DNA of 36,224 bases. It comes from Candidatus Methanophagaceae archaeon (GTDB taxonomy: Archaea; Halobacteriota; Syntropharchaeia; Alkanophagales; Methanospirareceae). The notes below the pieces were generated by a model. The model worked only from the letters and a program-made list of their open reading frames with translations, did no database searches and was not told the DNA's origin. The position numbers and the translations under genes were made by a program. Within the stretch, counting starts at the first letter, position 1, and every line of letters begins with the position of its first letter. Of this stretch, positions 15,670-24,803 are shown piece after piece. The stretch is from positions 1 through 36,224 of the forward strand of contig QENJ01000001.1 in the NCBI GenBank assembly GCA_013374505.1, read 5' to 3'.

Positions 15670-17226
15670 TCGGACACTATTGAGTTATTATGGGCATGCC
15701 TTTGGGCAAACTAATTATTTGGAGTTCCCCAAAGTGTTTGGGCTATTGTAACCTATAATACTCGCATTGTCAAGTAAGAAAGAATTTATTATGCAGGACA
15801 ATTAAATTTATTGACGGCGATACCAGTGATATTCATACACCAGATACTCACAACAGTTGACGATATAACAATTGCGGGTAGTTTACGCAGGATGCGTGAG
15901 ACTGTGGGCGATATAGACATTTTGGTAGTCTCGAATAGCCCGAAAGAAGTGATGGATACGTTCACAAGCCTTGACGGTGTGGAAGATATAGTGGCGAAAG
16001 GCGATACGAAGTCAAGTATTGTGATACGTGGTATGGACGTGGATTTACGTGTGGTCGGTGCCGAGTCGTTTGGCGCAGCGGCTCATTATTTCACGGGTTC
16101 CAAGCATCACAACATACGAATACGCGAATTAGGCATGAAGAACGGGTTAAAGATAAACGAATACGGTATCTACAAAGGCGATGAGCGGATAGGTGGTAAA
16201 GAAGAGCTGGAAGTGTTCAAGAGCGTGGGGCTCACATATATCCCACCGGAGTTGAGAGAGGACCGTGGCGAGGTAGAAGCCGCTAAGGACGGTAAAATAC
16301 CGGAACTGATTGAGATTAGCGATTTGAAAGGCGATTTGCACGTGCATACCCGCTGGAGTGACGGTAAGAACAGTATAGCGGAGATGGCGGAGGCGGCTAT
16401 CGCATTGGGTTATGAGTATATCGCAGTAGCGGACCATTCGCCCGCGGTCGGCATTGCGGGTGGGATGACTGAGGATAAGATAGCAGAGCGACAGATAGAG
16501 ATCGAGATTGTGAACACGCGATTTGAGGCTGAAGGCACAGGATTCAGGGTTTTGTCCGCGGCTGAGGTAGATATAAAGTCGGATTTCTCTATGGACTATA
16601 AAGATGAGATATTGAAGGATTTGGATTTGGTTGTGGGTGCGGTGCATTCAAAATTCTCACAAGACCGAGACACGATGACAAAACGAATTATAACTGCTAT
16701 GGAGAACCCGCATGTGGATATAATCGCGCATCCCACGGGTCGTATTCTTGGAAAAAGAGAGCCGTATGATGTGGATATGGCGCAGCTTATGGAGACAGCA
16801 AAGGCTACGGGTACTATCCTGGAACTTAATTCGTTTCCTAATCGGCTGGATTTGAAGGATGTGCATTGTCGTATGGCAAAGGATTATGGTGTTTCAGTTG
16901 CGATTTCTACGGATTCGCATAATGCGATGCAGATGCGGGATGTGATAAGATATGGTGTGGCAACTGCACGGCGTGGCTGGCTCGAGGCTAAGGATGTGGT
17001 GAATACAAAGGTGTGGGGAGAGGTGCTGAAGTAATCGGACACTATTGAGTTATTATGGGCATGCCTTTGGGCAAACTAATTATTTGGAGTTCCCCAAAGT
17101 GTTTGGGCTATTGTAACCTATAATACTCGCATTGTCAAGTAAGAAAGAATTTATTATGCAGGACAATTAAATTTATTGACGGCGATACCAGTGATATTCA
17201 TACACCAGATACTCACAACAGTTGAC
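14497..17226 (+). repeat. Perfect tandem duplication, two copies of a 1365-bp unit
   Basis: Bases 14497-15861 and 15862-17226 appear identical on reading, including silent and non-coding positions. The unit runs from inside polX, through its stop and the intergenic region, into the first codons of the AGCS symporter gene. The junction is the hexamer gatata, present in polX (14497), at the copy boundary (15862) and in the symporter gene (17227). That microhomology fits a single replication or end-joining slip. Because the unit begins inside one gene and ends inside the next, one intact copy of each gene is kept. Absence of divergence means either a very recent event or an assembly artefact. 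Confidence 0.93.
15811..17034 (+). CDS. Chimeric ORF: first codons of AGCS symporter fused to polX polymerase/PHP part
   Basis: This open frame of 407 codons is created by the tandem duplication. Its first 19 residues (MTAIPVIFIHQILTTVDDI) are those of the symporter, and the rest is residues 184-572 of PolX, in frame because the unit is 1365 bp (455 codons). It lacks the HhH DNA-binding part and the lyase region but keeps the palm aspartates and the complete PHP metal site. It has the symporter's own TTG start and upstream region, so it could be translated as a PHP nuclease with a hydrophobic leader. I regard it as a by-product of the duplication unless expression is shown. Confidence 0.6.
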   Translation: MTAIPVIFIHQILTTVDDITIAGSLRRMRETVGDIDILVVSNSPKEVMDTFTSLDGVEDIVAKGDTKSSIVIRGMDVDLRVVGAESFGAAAHYFTGSKHHNIRIRELGMKNGLKINEYGIYKGDERIGGKEELEVFKSVGLTYIPPELREDRGEVEAAKDGKIPELIEISDLKGDLHVHTRWSDGKNSIAEMAEAAIALGYEYIAVADHSPAVGIAGGMTEDKIAERQIEIEIVNTRFEAEGTGFRVLSAAEVDIKSDFSMDYKDEILKDLDLVVGAVHSKFSQDRDTMTKRIITAMENPHVDIIAHPTGRILGKREPYDVDMAQLMETAKATGTILELNSFPNRLDLKDVHCRMAKDYGVSVAISTDSHNAMQMRDVIRYGVATARRGWLEAKDVVNTKVWGEVLK

Positions 17227-18585
17227 GATATAGTCTGGGGCCCTTTTATGATGGCCCTGCTTATAGGGACCGGTATATACCTCACTTTCAAGTTGAAGGG
17301 CGTTCAGGCACGCAAACTGGCGTATGCCTTTCGTCTCATACTCAAACCAAAAGAAGAAGGCAGGGGTGACATATCGCCATTTCGTGCTTTGATGACTACA
17401 CTCTCGGGTACCATAGGCACAGGCAATATCGCAGGTGTTGCCACGGCAATCTCACTTGGCGGTCCAGGTGCGCTTTTCTGGATGTGGTTAACCGCCATAG
17501 TGGGAATGGCAACTAAATTCGTTGAATGTACTCTTGCACTCCATTTCAGGCAAGAACTGCCTGATGGTACCATGATCGGCGGACCATTCTATTATCTTGA
17601 ACGAGGCCTGAAGAACCCGCAATTGGGACTAGTATTGGGTATGGCGTTCGCCATCTTTGGTATCTTTTCGTCCTTTGGCATCGGCAATATGGCCCAGGCT
17701 AACTCTGTATCGCTTGCATTGAAGGATACGTTCAATATACCAGGTATTGTCACGGGCTTGGTATTGGCATTTGCGGTAGGTCTTGTCGTTATTGGCGGGA
17801 TCAAAAGATTAGGGTATGTAGCCGGGAATCTGGTGCCGTTCATGGCTGCTCTTTATATTTTTGCCGCTGTGATTGTTTTGATATTGAACTACGAGAATAT
17901 CCCGGGCGCTTTTTTGCTTATAATAGAGAGCGCTTTGTCAGGCCAGGCAGCAGTCGGCGGATTTGCTGGCGCTACAGTGGCATATGCGGTACGATTCGGA
18001 ATTGCAAGAGGCGTGTTTTCAAATGAGGCAGGCTTGGGCAGCGCTCCGATAGCTCATGCCACTGCCAAGACAAAGCACAGTGTCAGACAGGGCTTGATTG
18101 CCATGTTGGGGCCATTTATTGATACCATTGTGGTCTGTTCCCTGACCGGCCTTGTGATTGTATCCACCGGTGCATGGGAGACGGGCAAGACCAGTACCTC
18201 ATTGAGCATCTGTGCTTTCAACTCACAAATCGGATATGCCGGTGATCTGATAATAACATTAGGCATGGTGCTGTTTGCCTTTACCACCATACTGACTTGG
18301 TCGTTCTATGGCAAACAGTGTCTCGCCTATTTTGTCAAAAAAATGTCAGGGGATGTCGGATTCTACCGTGTCTTCCTCAGAGTATATTATTCGGTCTTCT
18401 TAGTGGCTATCGTCATAGGTACCAGTGTGGTGGACTTTCCAATGGCGGCTACATACCTCGTGGACATCTGGCTGTTCTCTGATATTACTAACGCTTTGAT
18501 GGCAATCCCCAACTTGATAGGGCTACTTCTGTTGAACAGGGTCGTGGTGGGTCTGCTTAAGGATTATTTCAAGTCAGGATTATAG
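17176..18585 (+). CDS. Alanine/glycine:cation symporter family protein (AGCS, AlsT-like)
   Basis: The 469-residue polytopic membrane protein has AGCS signatures: VDDIVWGPFMMALLIGTGIY at the N-terminus, LSGTIGTGNIAGVATAISLGG, GPFYYLERGL and the family motif FSNEAGLGSAPIAHA, with about ten to eleven hydrophobic segments. Family members import alanine or glycine with Na+ or H+. The best start is a TTG at 17176, since the next in-frame methionines lie inside the first membrane helix. The same start and leader also occur at 15811 because of the tandem duplication. Such symporters are more common in bacteria, so transfer is possible. Confidence 0.94.
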   Translation: MTAIPVIFIHQILTTVDDIVWGPFMMALLIGTGIYLTFKLKGVQARKLAYAFRLILKPKEEGRGDISPFRALMTTLSGTIGTGNIAGVATAISLGGPGALFWMWLTAIVGMATKFVECTLALHFRQELPDGTMIGGPFYYLERGLKNPQLGLVLGMAFAIFGIFSSFGIGNMAQANSVSLALKDTFNIPGIVTGLVLAFAVGLVVIGGIKRLGYVAGNLVPFMAALYIFAAVIVLILNYENIPGAFLLIIESALSGQAAVGGFAGATVAYAVRFGIARGVFSNEAGLGSAPIAHATAKTKHSVRQGLIAMLGPFIDTIVVCSLTGLVIVSTGAWETGKTSTSLSICAFNSQIGYAGDLIITLGMVLFAFTTILTWSFYGKQCLAYFVKKMSGDVGFYRVFLRVYYSVFLVAIVIGTSVVDFPMAATYLVDIWLFSDITNALMAIPNLIGLLLLNRVVVGLLKDYFKSGL

Positions 18586-18659
18586 ATTAAACCCGCTTTC
18601 CGTATTGGATATTCTCTCGGCCCCTTTTAGGGTGCAAGAAAGGATTAAAATTGATAATT

Positions 18660-18875
18660 GGACGCCGATGCACGCAGATAAGCCGGATTTTAGATATACG
18701 GAATTGACGGAGGCGATTATTAGACTATTCTATCGAGTTTATAATAAACAGGGTTATGGTTTTCTGGAAAAGGTTTATGAGATTGCAATGGTGATAGAAC
18801 TTAATTTTGGCACTAACCCGGAAGTTAAACGTAAGGCATTTGATTTTCTGCGTAAATCCGCGTAAATCTGCGTCC
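18660..18875 (+). other. GxxExxY cassette 1, bounded by imperfect inverted repeats
   Basis: The left edge reads ggacgccgatgcacgcagat and the right edge, on the opposite strand, reads ggacgcagatttacgcggat. These are clearly related inverted repeats around a small ORF. The following bases (taaatag, then tactttata) also resemble those following cassette 2 at 29373-29400. The arrangement looks like a short mobile or repeat-borne unit rather than a normal gene. Confidence 0.5.
18668..18865 (+). pseudogene. GxxExxY family protein (PD-(D/E)XK superfamily), internally deleted
   Basis: From the ATG at 18668 the frame encodes about 65 residues. It contains the family motif GYGFLEKVYE within ELTEAIIRLFYRVYNKQGYG and then IAMVIEL. 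Full-length members are about 125 residues. Here IAMVIEL is joined directly to NFGTNPEVKRKAFDF, which corresponds to the extreme C-terminal LLINFG...KRK part of the family, so about 50-60 central residues including the presumed nuclease core are missing. The last residues are encoded by the right inverted repeat. A longer frame from 18605 exists, but its extra N-terminus is not family-like. Confidence 0.6.
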
Positions 18876-18937
18876 TAAATAGTTAGAACTTGTACTTTAT
18901 ACCACAAGAACAAAAACGGTAGTAGGTTAGTGGACCG

Positions 18938-19822
18938 TTAGATAGTTAATTCATCAGTTTCGGGCGTTGTTAGACTCATGTAGAATCTACTCCACCATAT
19001 AAAGATTAAAGGTTGAATAACGATAATAGATATAGCTATGTGTAAAAACTGCCCCACATATGGTATAAAACCCAAAATAACGCTAACAGCTATGCCTATT
19101 ACAAGCGCGACAAGCCAAAGCAAAAAAACGTCTACTTTATGGTTCCTGAAAAGGTTAAAGCCTTTTTTAACGCCGCCAACTGCTCCAAGGTCGTCTATAA
19201 CAACTGAATAGCGTGGTAGAGCAAATAAAATGCTTATTATTATCATATAGATGCTCATTATCACTAAACCTATCATAAATGTCGCAAATGCCGGCAGGAA
19301 TGCTTCGGGTGTCGGTTCAGAAATTGTTGCCAAAAGTGGAAGTGCATACAATATGCCAGGGATTAGGAATACTAGGCCTACAAGTGAAATTAAACCCACG
19401 ATGAGGTCGGCAAAGAGCAAACTAATGAATTTCCTTCTACCGTAGTCTTTCATGTCGGACATATCGGTTGTGCCTGTTTGTGTCGCCACTTTCGCCATGC
19501 CGATTGCACCGGCGGTGAAGTACGCGCTTATCAGCATCACCAAAATTGCTGTGATTATGACTGCCGCTATAATTATGCCGATATGTTGAGCGAATTGCTG
19601 CGTAAGCGATAGAATAAGTTCAGGTGTGATTCCTTCTGGTTTGCTTAAGTACGGTAGCAAAGAAGGAAGCGAAGGAATTGCTACCAGTACGGCACCGCCG
19701 ATGAGTACAATTGCCACTGCGGACGTTAGTACTGCACTGAACACAAAAGGCAGGCAAATATTCAGATTCGCCTTCCACGTGTCGAACCCTTTTTGTATTA
19801 CACTACCTAGCTCTTCTACCAT
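18938..19822 (-). CDS. Polytopic membrane protein of unknown function
   Basis: The 294-residue protein has about six hydrophobic segments and a conserved-looking N-terminus MVEELGSVIQKGFDTWKANL that resembles archaeal membrane proteins annotated as DUF4013/DUF7847-like. The central GAIGMAKVATQTGTTDMSDM and LPRYSVVIDDLGAVGGVKKGF segments match the pattern of a membrane domain with a structural loop between helices. Similar proteins are widespread in euryarchaea without known function. It stands alone, convergent with the GxxExxY cassette, and its promoter lies in the 330-bp gap shared with the divergent Type IIG gene. Confidence 0.75.
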   Translation of the reverse strand: MVEELGSVIQKGFDTWKANLNICLPFVFSAVLTSAVAIVLIGGAVLVAIPSLPSLLPYLSKPEGITPELILSLTQQFAQHIGIIIAAVIITAILVMLISAYFTAGAIGMAKVATQTGTTDMSDMKDYGRRKFISLLFADLIVGLISLVGLVFLIPGILYALPLLATISEPTPEAFLPAFATFMIGLVIMSIYMIIISILFALPRYSVVIDDLGAVGGVKKGFNLFRNHKVDVFLLWLVALVIGIAVSVILGFIPYVGQFLHIAISIIVIQPLIFIWWSRFYMSLTTPETDELTI

Positions 19823-20155
19823 AGTTTATACCGTTAAGAGTCAGGAGTATAAAAGGTTATCGTGTTCTCGAAGCGGTCCCACAATCACCAGACAACTTTG
19901 TCATTCTAACACCCACGCACAATTGGAGGTTTTCCATACCCAAAATGTAAAAGTGCAGCTCAAAAATAGTGGGATTGTGGGTAGCATGGAAAATAAGGGA
20001 GGAGTACCAGTCCAAACCAGGTAATCCCGCGTATTCAAGCAGGATGCTGCTAAGACGGGTGTTACAGGCATTTATTGATGCCGTTTGGTTCTCGAGAAAG
20101 ATATAAAAGCAACTCAGTTAGATGTTTTTTATCTGATAGGTTTTTGTTTATTATT
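19823..20155. other. Divergent intergenic region with inverted repeat and promoter
   Basis: No gene is supported; a frame open from 20075 would extend the next gene, but the promoter lies inside it. cccacaatc near 19878 is repeated inverted as gattgtggg near 19974, about 100 bp apart. The region has no tRNA-like fold. Confidence 0.4.
20101..20108 (+). promoter_or_regulatory. TATA box of the Type IIG restriction-modification gene
   Basis: ATATAAAA lies about 50 bp before the ATG at 20156. Its position inside the possible longer frame (from 20075) is the main reason to place the start at 20156. Confidence 0.5.
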
Positions 20156-23100
20156 ATGCCTGCCGACTTGTTCAATGTACGTACTGTTGAGAGGCTTTCG
20201 CGTAAAGTTAAAGTTTCTAATAAGCAGAAGAACGCAGCCAAGTTGTGGTTAATGAACCTTGATGCCGGTAAACTGACGGCCGAGCGCCATAATTATATAA
20301 AATTCGCCAATGTTGTTCTAAGGGACATTCTTGGTTATCCCGAAAGGGAGATTGAAGAATCGTTTGAAAAGGGTGGAGTTGAGTTTTTATTCACAAATGA
20401 GGAAGAACACAAAGTTGTTTGTTTTGAGTTGAAGGGAAGCGATCAGGATCTATTTTCCACACAACATAGAGTGAAGAAAGAGCAGGAGACTCCGATAAAA
20501 CAGACTTGGGATTACATGGGCAAGCACAACCTTGACTACGGAGTGACAAGCAATTTCAGGGAGTTCGTGCTGATAGACAAAAACAAAGGATATTCCAAGG
20601 TTCACAGATTCGACATCACTTCAATAAAATCCGAGCCCACAAAACTCAAGGAATTCATAGCAATATTCTCCAAGAAGAATCTCGTTGTAGATAAGTTTGC
20701 CGAGGTACTCTATAAAGAATCTATAATTGAGGAAAGAGCATTCACAAAAGAATTTTATAAGCTCTTTCATGAAACTCGCCTCATGCTATTAAAAGAATTC
20801 AGTGACCGTGGTGCTACACAGGAACAGGCGATTCATTATGCACAGATTTTTCTTAACCGATTAATGTTCGTTCTTTTCGCAGAAGATACGGGGAAGTTAC
20901 CAAGAAGACTTCCGGAAGAGATGATATTAGAAGTCCTCAAAAATAGACTCATAATAAATGAACAGTCGAATATGGTTTACGAAGCTATCATAGGACTCTA
21001 TCGTCAGCTTGATACGGGGGCTAAAACGCCAGTGGAACTATTTGGTTTCAATGGTGAACTATTCAAAGAGGAGATACCAAGAACATTTTTCTTCTATGAT
21101 ATGAGGGAAGAAAGCTATTTCAAAGACGTTTATCAGCAATCAGCGTTAAAGAAGAGTAAACAACAGGACAGTATTGAATTAAACATTTTATCAAGAGTTG
21201 GTAAGGGTATCTCACCCATAATATCCAATATCCTGCTGATGGCGTCCTTTGACTTTACGACTGAGGTAAATATCAATATTCTTGGTCACATATTCGAGCA
21301 GTCAATAACAGATATAGAAATGTTACAGGAAGGGGAAACCGCGAAACGGAAGAAGGAGGGAATCTACTACACTCCTGAGTATATAACCGACTACATCTGC
21401 CGTAACACTATCATACCGTACTTATCAAAAAATAACGTGGCAACGACAGTAGAAGAATTAATTAACGAACACAAAGATAATTTTGAGGTGTTAGAGAAGA
21501 AATTGAAAAACCTTAAGATACTTGATCCTGCCTGTGGAAGCGGTGCCTTCCTTATCAAGGCTGTTGACGTGCTATTGGAAATCCATAAAGCATTAATCGA
21601 AGCAAAAGCAGTGCAGGGTAAGTACGAGAAAAGAGTTTTGGGTAAAAGAGGGCAAGAAGAAAGATACCTTTCATTCAATAAATACTATGACGAAGACGAA
21701 GCCCGTAAAATAATAGAGGACAATATCTATGGTGTTGACATAAACGAGGAATCTGTTGAAATAACGAAACTAAGCCTTTATCTCAAGATAGCCAGGGAAA
21801 AGAAAAAACTGCTGGACTTATCGAAGAACATTAAATGCGGAAATAGTCTTATAGAGGACCCAGAAGTTGCAGGAAATAAAGCATTTAGTTGGGGAGAAAA
21901 TTTCCCTGAACTATTGAATACAGGTGGATTTGAAATCATAATTGGAAATCCGCCATACATACCTACGGAAACAATGTCTAATCAGGAAAAAAGCGAATAT
22001 CTAAAGAAATTCAATTGTCTTGAAAGAAAATACGATTCATCAATTGTCTTCATCCTAAACTCACTTAAATTACTAAAAGATACCGGATACTTGTCTTTTA
22101 TTTCCTCGGTAACTTGGCACACCGGCGAAAATTACATAAAATTTAGAAAATTTTTACTTGATCACTATGGCATTGAATACCTAATTAATCTTCCTTTTGA
22201 TGTGTTCGAAGATGCGTATGTCGATACGGGTATTTACGCTTTATCTACCAAGAAAAAACAGATAATAAAAGGTTACCAGTTTGACAAGAAGTTTAGAATA
22301 ACCAAAATAGATAAACTTGAATTCAACCAAATAAGATTAGAAGACATTAATCCGCCAGATTACAAAATTATCATCTCAAAAGGGGTCCAGTCAATTCATT
22401 CCAGGATACACAAAAAACCGATAACTGAACTTGGTGATATATCAATATCTGCTCAGGGACTCTCTGCTAGCAGATTCAAATTGTATAGCAAAAAAGAGGC
22501 ACAAACACTTCCGTTTCTGCACAAAGGGCAAGGATACCGGTATAACTTAATAAAAAATGTGATTTTGTATGCCGATGTGTCGAAACACCAGAATTTAGTC
22601 AAATTCTACAAAAAACAACCAAAAATATTCATTCGAAGAATAATTAGTAGACAGAATAGACTAATGTCCTGTTATGAAGAAGACGATCTCGTCACAAAAA
22701 AGGATTTGAATCCATTTATCATAAAGGATTCTTTATTCAACCCAAAGTTCATTTTGGCACTATTAAATAGTTCGTTGATCTCGTATCTTTATACTCAATC
22801 TTCAACAATCGCTTTGAAAGATGATTTCCGACAGACTACATTAGCTGAATTAAAAAAATTACCAATCATACAAGCCGATAGTAACACGCAAGCTATTTTA
22901 GCTTCAAAAGCAGATTCAATGCTTAAATTGAACAAAGAGTGCAATGAAAAGAAGAACAAGTTCCTTAGACGTATTTCTTCTTACTTTGGTATCGAAAAAT
23001 ATTCTAAGAAGTTAGATTCTTTCTGGATGTTCTCTTTTGATGTTTTTCAGAAAGAAGTTTATCGGCTGTCTAAGAAAAAAATGTCTTTGAAAGAGCAGGA

Positions 23101-23251
23101 TGAGTGGGAAGACTACTTCAATGATTACAAAGAAGAGTTAACTGAACTACAGCAAAAAAACGATGAAACCGATAAGGCGATAGACCAAATGGTGTATCAA
23201 CTCTATGAATTAACACCGGAGGAGATTAAGATAGTTGAAGAAGGTTTTTAG
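20156..23251 (+). CDS. Type IIG restriction-modification enzyme (fused endonuclease and adenine methyltransferase, Eco57I-like)
   Basis: From the ATG at 20156 the protein has about 1031 residues. The N-terminal part has a nuclease-like segment GGVEFLFTNEEEHKVVCFELKG, whose E...ExK pattern fits a PD-(D/E)XK site. The methyltransferase core has SAM motif ILDPACGSGAFLIKAV, the YGVDINEESVEITKLSLYLK helix and catalytic motif IV IIGNPPYIP. The C-terminal part (after residue about 750) is the variable target-recognition region with TLAELKKLPI typical of Type IIG/TaqI-like specificity domains, then a helical tail. One polypeptide cuts and modifies, so no partner gene is needed. It is more AT-rich than neighbouring purB, consistent with transfer. 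A fragment of a second, related gene lies at 27957-28094. Confidence 0.9.
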   Translation: MPADLFNVRTVERLSRKVKVSNKQKNAAKLWLMNLDAGKLTAERHNYIKFANVVLRDILGYPEREIEESFEKGGVEFLFTNEEEHKVVCFELKGSDQDLFSTQHRVKKEQETPIKQTWDYMGKHNLDYGVTSNFREFVLIDKNKGYSKVHRFDITSIKSEPTKLKEFIAIFSKKNLVVDKFAEVLYKESIIEERAFTKEFYKLFHETRLMLLKEFSDRGATQEQAIHYAQIFLNRLMFVLFAEDTGKLPRRLPEEMILEVLKNRLIINEQSNMVYEAIIGLYRQLDTGAKTPVELFGFNGELFKEEIPRTFFFYDMREESYFKDVYQQSALKKSKQQDSIELNILSRVGKGISPIISNILLMASFDFTTEVNINILGHIFEQSITDIEMLQEGETAKRKKEGIYYTPEYITDYICRNTIIPYLSKNNVATTVEELINEHKDNFEVLEKKLKNLKILDPACGSGAFLIKAVDVLLEIHKALIEAKAVQGKYEKRVLGKRGQEERYLSFNKYYDEDEARKIIEDNIYGVDINEESVEITKLSLYLKIAREKKKLLDLSKNIKCGNSLIEDPEVAGNKAFSWGENFPELLNTGGFEIIIGNPPYIPTETMSNQEKSEYLKKFNCLERKYDSSIVFILNSLKLLKDTGYLSFISSVTWHTGENYIKFRKFLLDHYGIEYLINLPFDVFEDAYVDTGIYALSTKKKQIIKGYQFDKKFRITKIDKLEFNQIRLEDINPPDYKIIISKGVQSIHSRIHKKPITELGDISISAQGLSASRFKLYSKKEAQTLPFLHKGQGYRYNLIKNVILYADVSKHQNLVKFYKKQPKIFIRRIISRQNRLMSCYEEDDLVTKKDLNPFIIKDSLFNPKFILALLNSSLISYLYTQSSTIALKDDFRQTTLAELKKLPIIQADSNTQAILASKADSMLKLNKECNEKKNKFLRRISSYFGIEKYSKKLDSFWMFSFDVFQKEVYRLSKKKMSLKEQDEWEDYFNDYKEELTELQQKNDETDKAIDQMVYQLYELTPEEIKIVEEGF

Positions 23252-23292
23252 AAAGTATTTTAAATATCACAGTATTCTTAGTTTTAGTTACA

Positions 23293-24696
23293 GTGCCAAG
23301 GAAAAGAGCGATGAAAGAAAAGGTAGAATTCTCTGCATTTTCCCCTACGGACTACCGCTATGCCGTGACTACACTAAGCGAGTTCTTATCAGAAGAAGCG
23401 TTTGTGCAGTATAAGGCCAAAGTAGAGGCTGCAATAGCCCGTGGCTTCGCGAACAAAGGCATCTTAAGTAACTACTTATGTGACGAGATATTAGAAGCAG
23501 CATCACAAGTGAATGCAGAAGCGGTCTATGACGAGGAGCAGCGCACGAAACACGACATCAGAGCGTTAGTAAATGTAATAAAGAGTAAAGTAAGCGAAGA
23601 AGCGAAACCATTCGTGCATCTCTGTGCTACTTCGTATGACGTGGTGGACACAGCAAATGCGCTCAGGTACAAAGACGCCGTGAACAAGGTTATTATACCA
23701 GATATGATCGCGTTGGAACGAGCCTGGATAGACCTGGCACGCCGAGAAAAAGACACGTTACAAATAGGTCGCACTCATGGTCAACATGCAGAACCCATCA
23801 CATTCGGATTCGCAGTTGCACAGTACGTGAACCGATGGGGTTCGCAGATATTAAAACTACGGGACACAAGCGATAACCTTCGTGGTCAGTTTTCGGGTGC
23901 TGTGGGTGCGTATAACGCAACGGCGTTGGTTTTTGACGACCCGGAGGAGTTTGAACGTGAGGTTTTGGCTATGCTTGGTCTGCAACCCGCGGCAATATCC
24001 ACGCAGATAGTACCACCGGAACCCATGTCCGATTTTATTCATTCGGTAATATGCAGTTTCTCGGTGTTAGCCAATTTCTGTGACGATATGCGGCATCTTC
24101 AACGGACTGAGATAAGCGAAGTGATGGAGCGAGTAACGGAAGGACAAGTAGGCTCGTCCACGATGCCGCACAAAAGGAACCCCATTGGTTTCGAGGGTGT
24201 TAAGAGCCTGTGGAAGAAATTCATGCCTCAAGTTGTCACTATGCACCTTGACCAGGTGTCGGAACATCAACGCGACCTGACGAATTCCGCGTCACAGAGA
24301 TACATCTCGGAGTTGCTCGTGGTTTTTGACTACTGCGTGACACGGCTGAAACGTATTTCCGAGCGGTTAGTCGTGGATCGAGCGAAGATGCGTGCGAATT
24401 TTGCCATTTCTGAGGATACTATCATCGCGGAGCCGTTATACATACTCCTGTCTTATTACGGGCATCCCGATGCGCATGAATACGTACGGAAGAAGACTCT
24501 TCAGGCTTATAACGAGCAGAAATCGTTGAAGGAACTAATCGAGGCCGAAAGCGATGAAGAGGTTCTGTCGTATATGAAGCGGTTCACGGAGGAGCAGAAA
24601 GCTAAGGCCTTTGATGCCGAGAAATATACCGGGATAGCAGCAGCGAAGGTGGATAAGGTTGCAGATTATTGGGAAGAGAAATTGGGATTGACTTGA
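23293..24696 (+). CDS. purB: Adenylosuccinate lyase
   Basis: The 467-residue protein has the fumarase/aspartase-superfamily signatures of PurB: KPFVHLCATSYDVVDTANAL, TLQIGRTHGQHAEPITFGFA with the catalytic His, and the signature loop GSSTMPHKRNPIGFE near residues 295-310. It cleaves SAICAR and adenylosuccinate, releasing fumarate, in purine synthesis. The GTG at 23293 gives a short basic N-terminus; the ATG at 23311 (MKEKVEFSAFSPTDYRY) is an equally good start. A ttttaaata element near 23260 may be its TATA box. A hairpin-like tgacaatgttattttgtca follows the stop and probably ends transcription. Confidence 0.95.
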   Translation: MPRKRAMKEKVEFSAFSPTDYRYAVTTLSEFLSEEAFVQYKAKVEAAIARGFANKGILSNYLCDEILEAASQVNAEAVYDEEQRTKHDIRALVNVIKSKVSEEAKPFVHLCATSYDVVDTANALRYKDAVNKVIIPDMIALERAWIDLARREKDTLQIGRTHGQHAEPITFGFAVAQYVNRWGSQILKLRDTSDNLRGQFSGAVGAYNATALVFDDPEEFEREVLAMLGLQPAAISTQIVPPEPMSDFIHSVICSFSVLANFCDDMRHLQRTEISEVMERVTEGQVGSSTMPHKRNPIGFEGVKSLWKKFMPQVVTMHLDQVSEHQRDLTNSASQRYISELLVVFDYCVTRLKRISERLVVDRAKMRANFAISEDTIIAEPLYILLSYYGHPDAHEYVRKKTLQAYNEQKSLKELIEAESDEEVLSYMKRFTEEQKAKAFDAEKYTGIAAAKVDKVADYWEEKLGLT

Positions 24697-24710
24697 CAAT
24701 GTTATTTTGT
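24692..24710 (+). terminator. Candidate terminator after purB
   Basis: Just after the purB stop, tgacaa and ttgtca form a short inverted repeat around tgttatt, followed by an AT-rich stretch with a T run (ttttatttta). The stem is weak, so the call is tentative. Confidence 0.35.
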
Positions 24711-24803
24711 CAATAAAGTTTTATTTTATGGCAAGTGCAGCACAGAGAGCTTATCATGTCTCCACATGAAAACTCAATCATTCACTCGAAAAAGAAAGGA
24801 GCG

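Noticed and set aside
18605..18667. N-terminal extension of the GxxExxY ORF
   Set aside because: It uses a TTG start, and the added residues are not family-like; they lie outside the inverted repeat.
20075..20155. 27-residue N-terminal extension of the Type IIG enzyme
   Set aside because: A TATA box lies inside the extension and the residues are not conserved-looking, so the ATG at 20156 is preferred.
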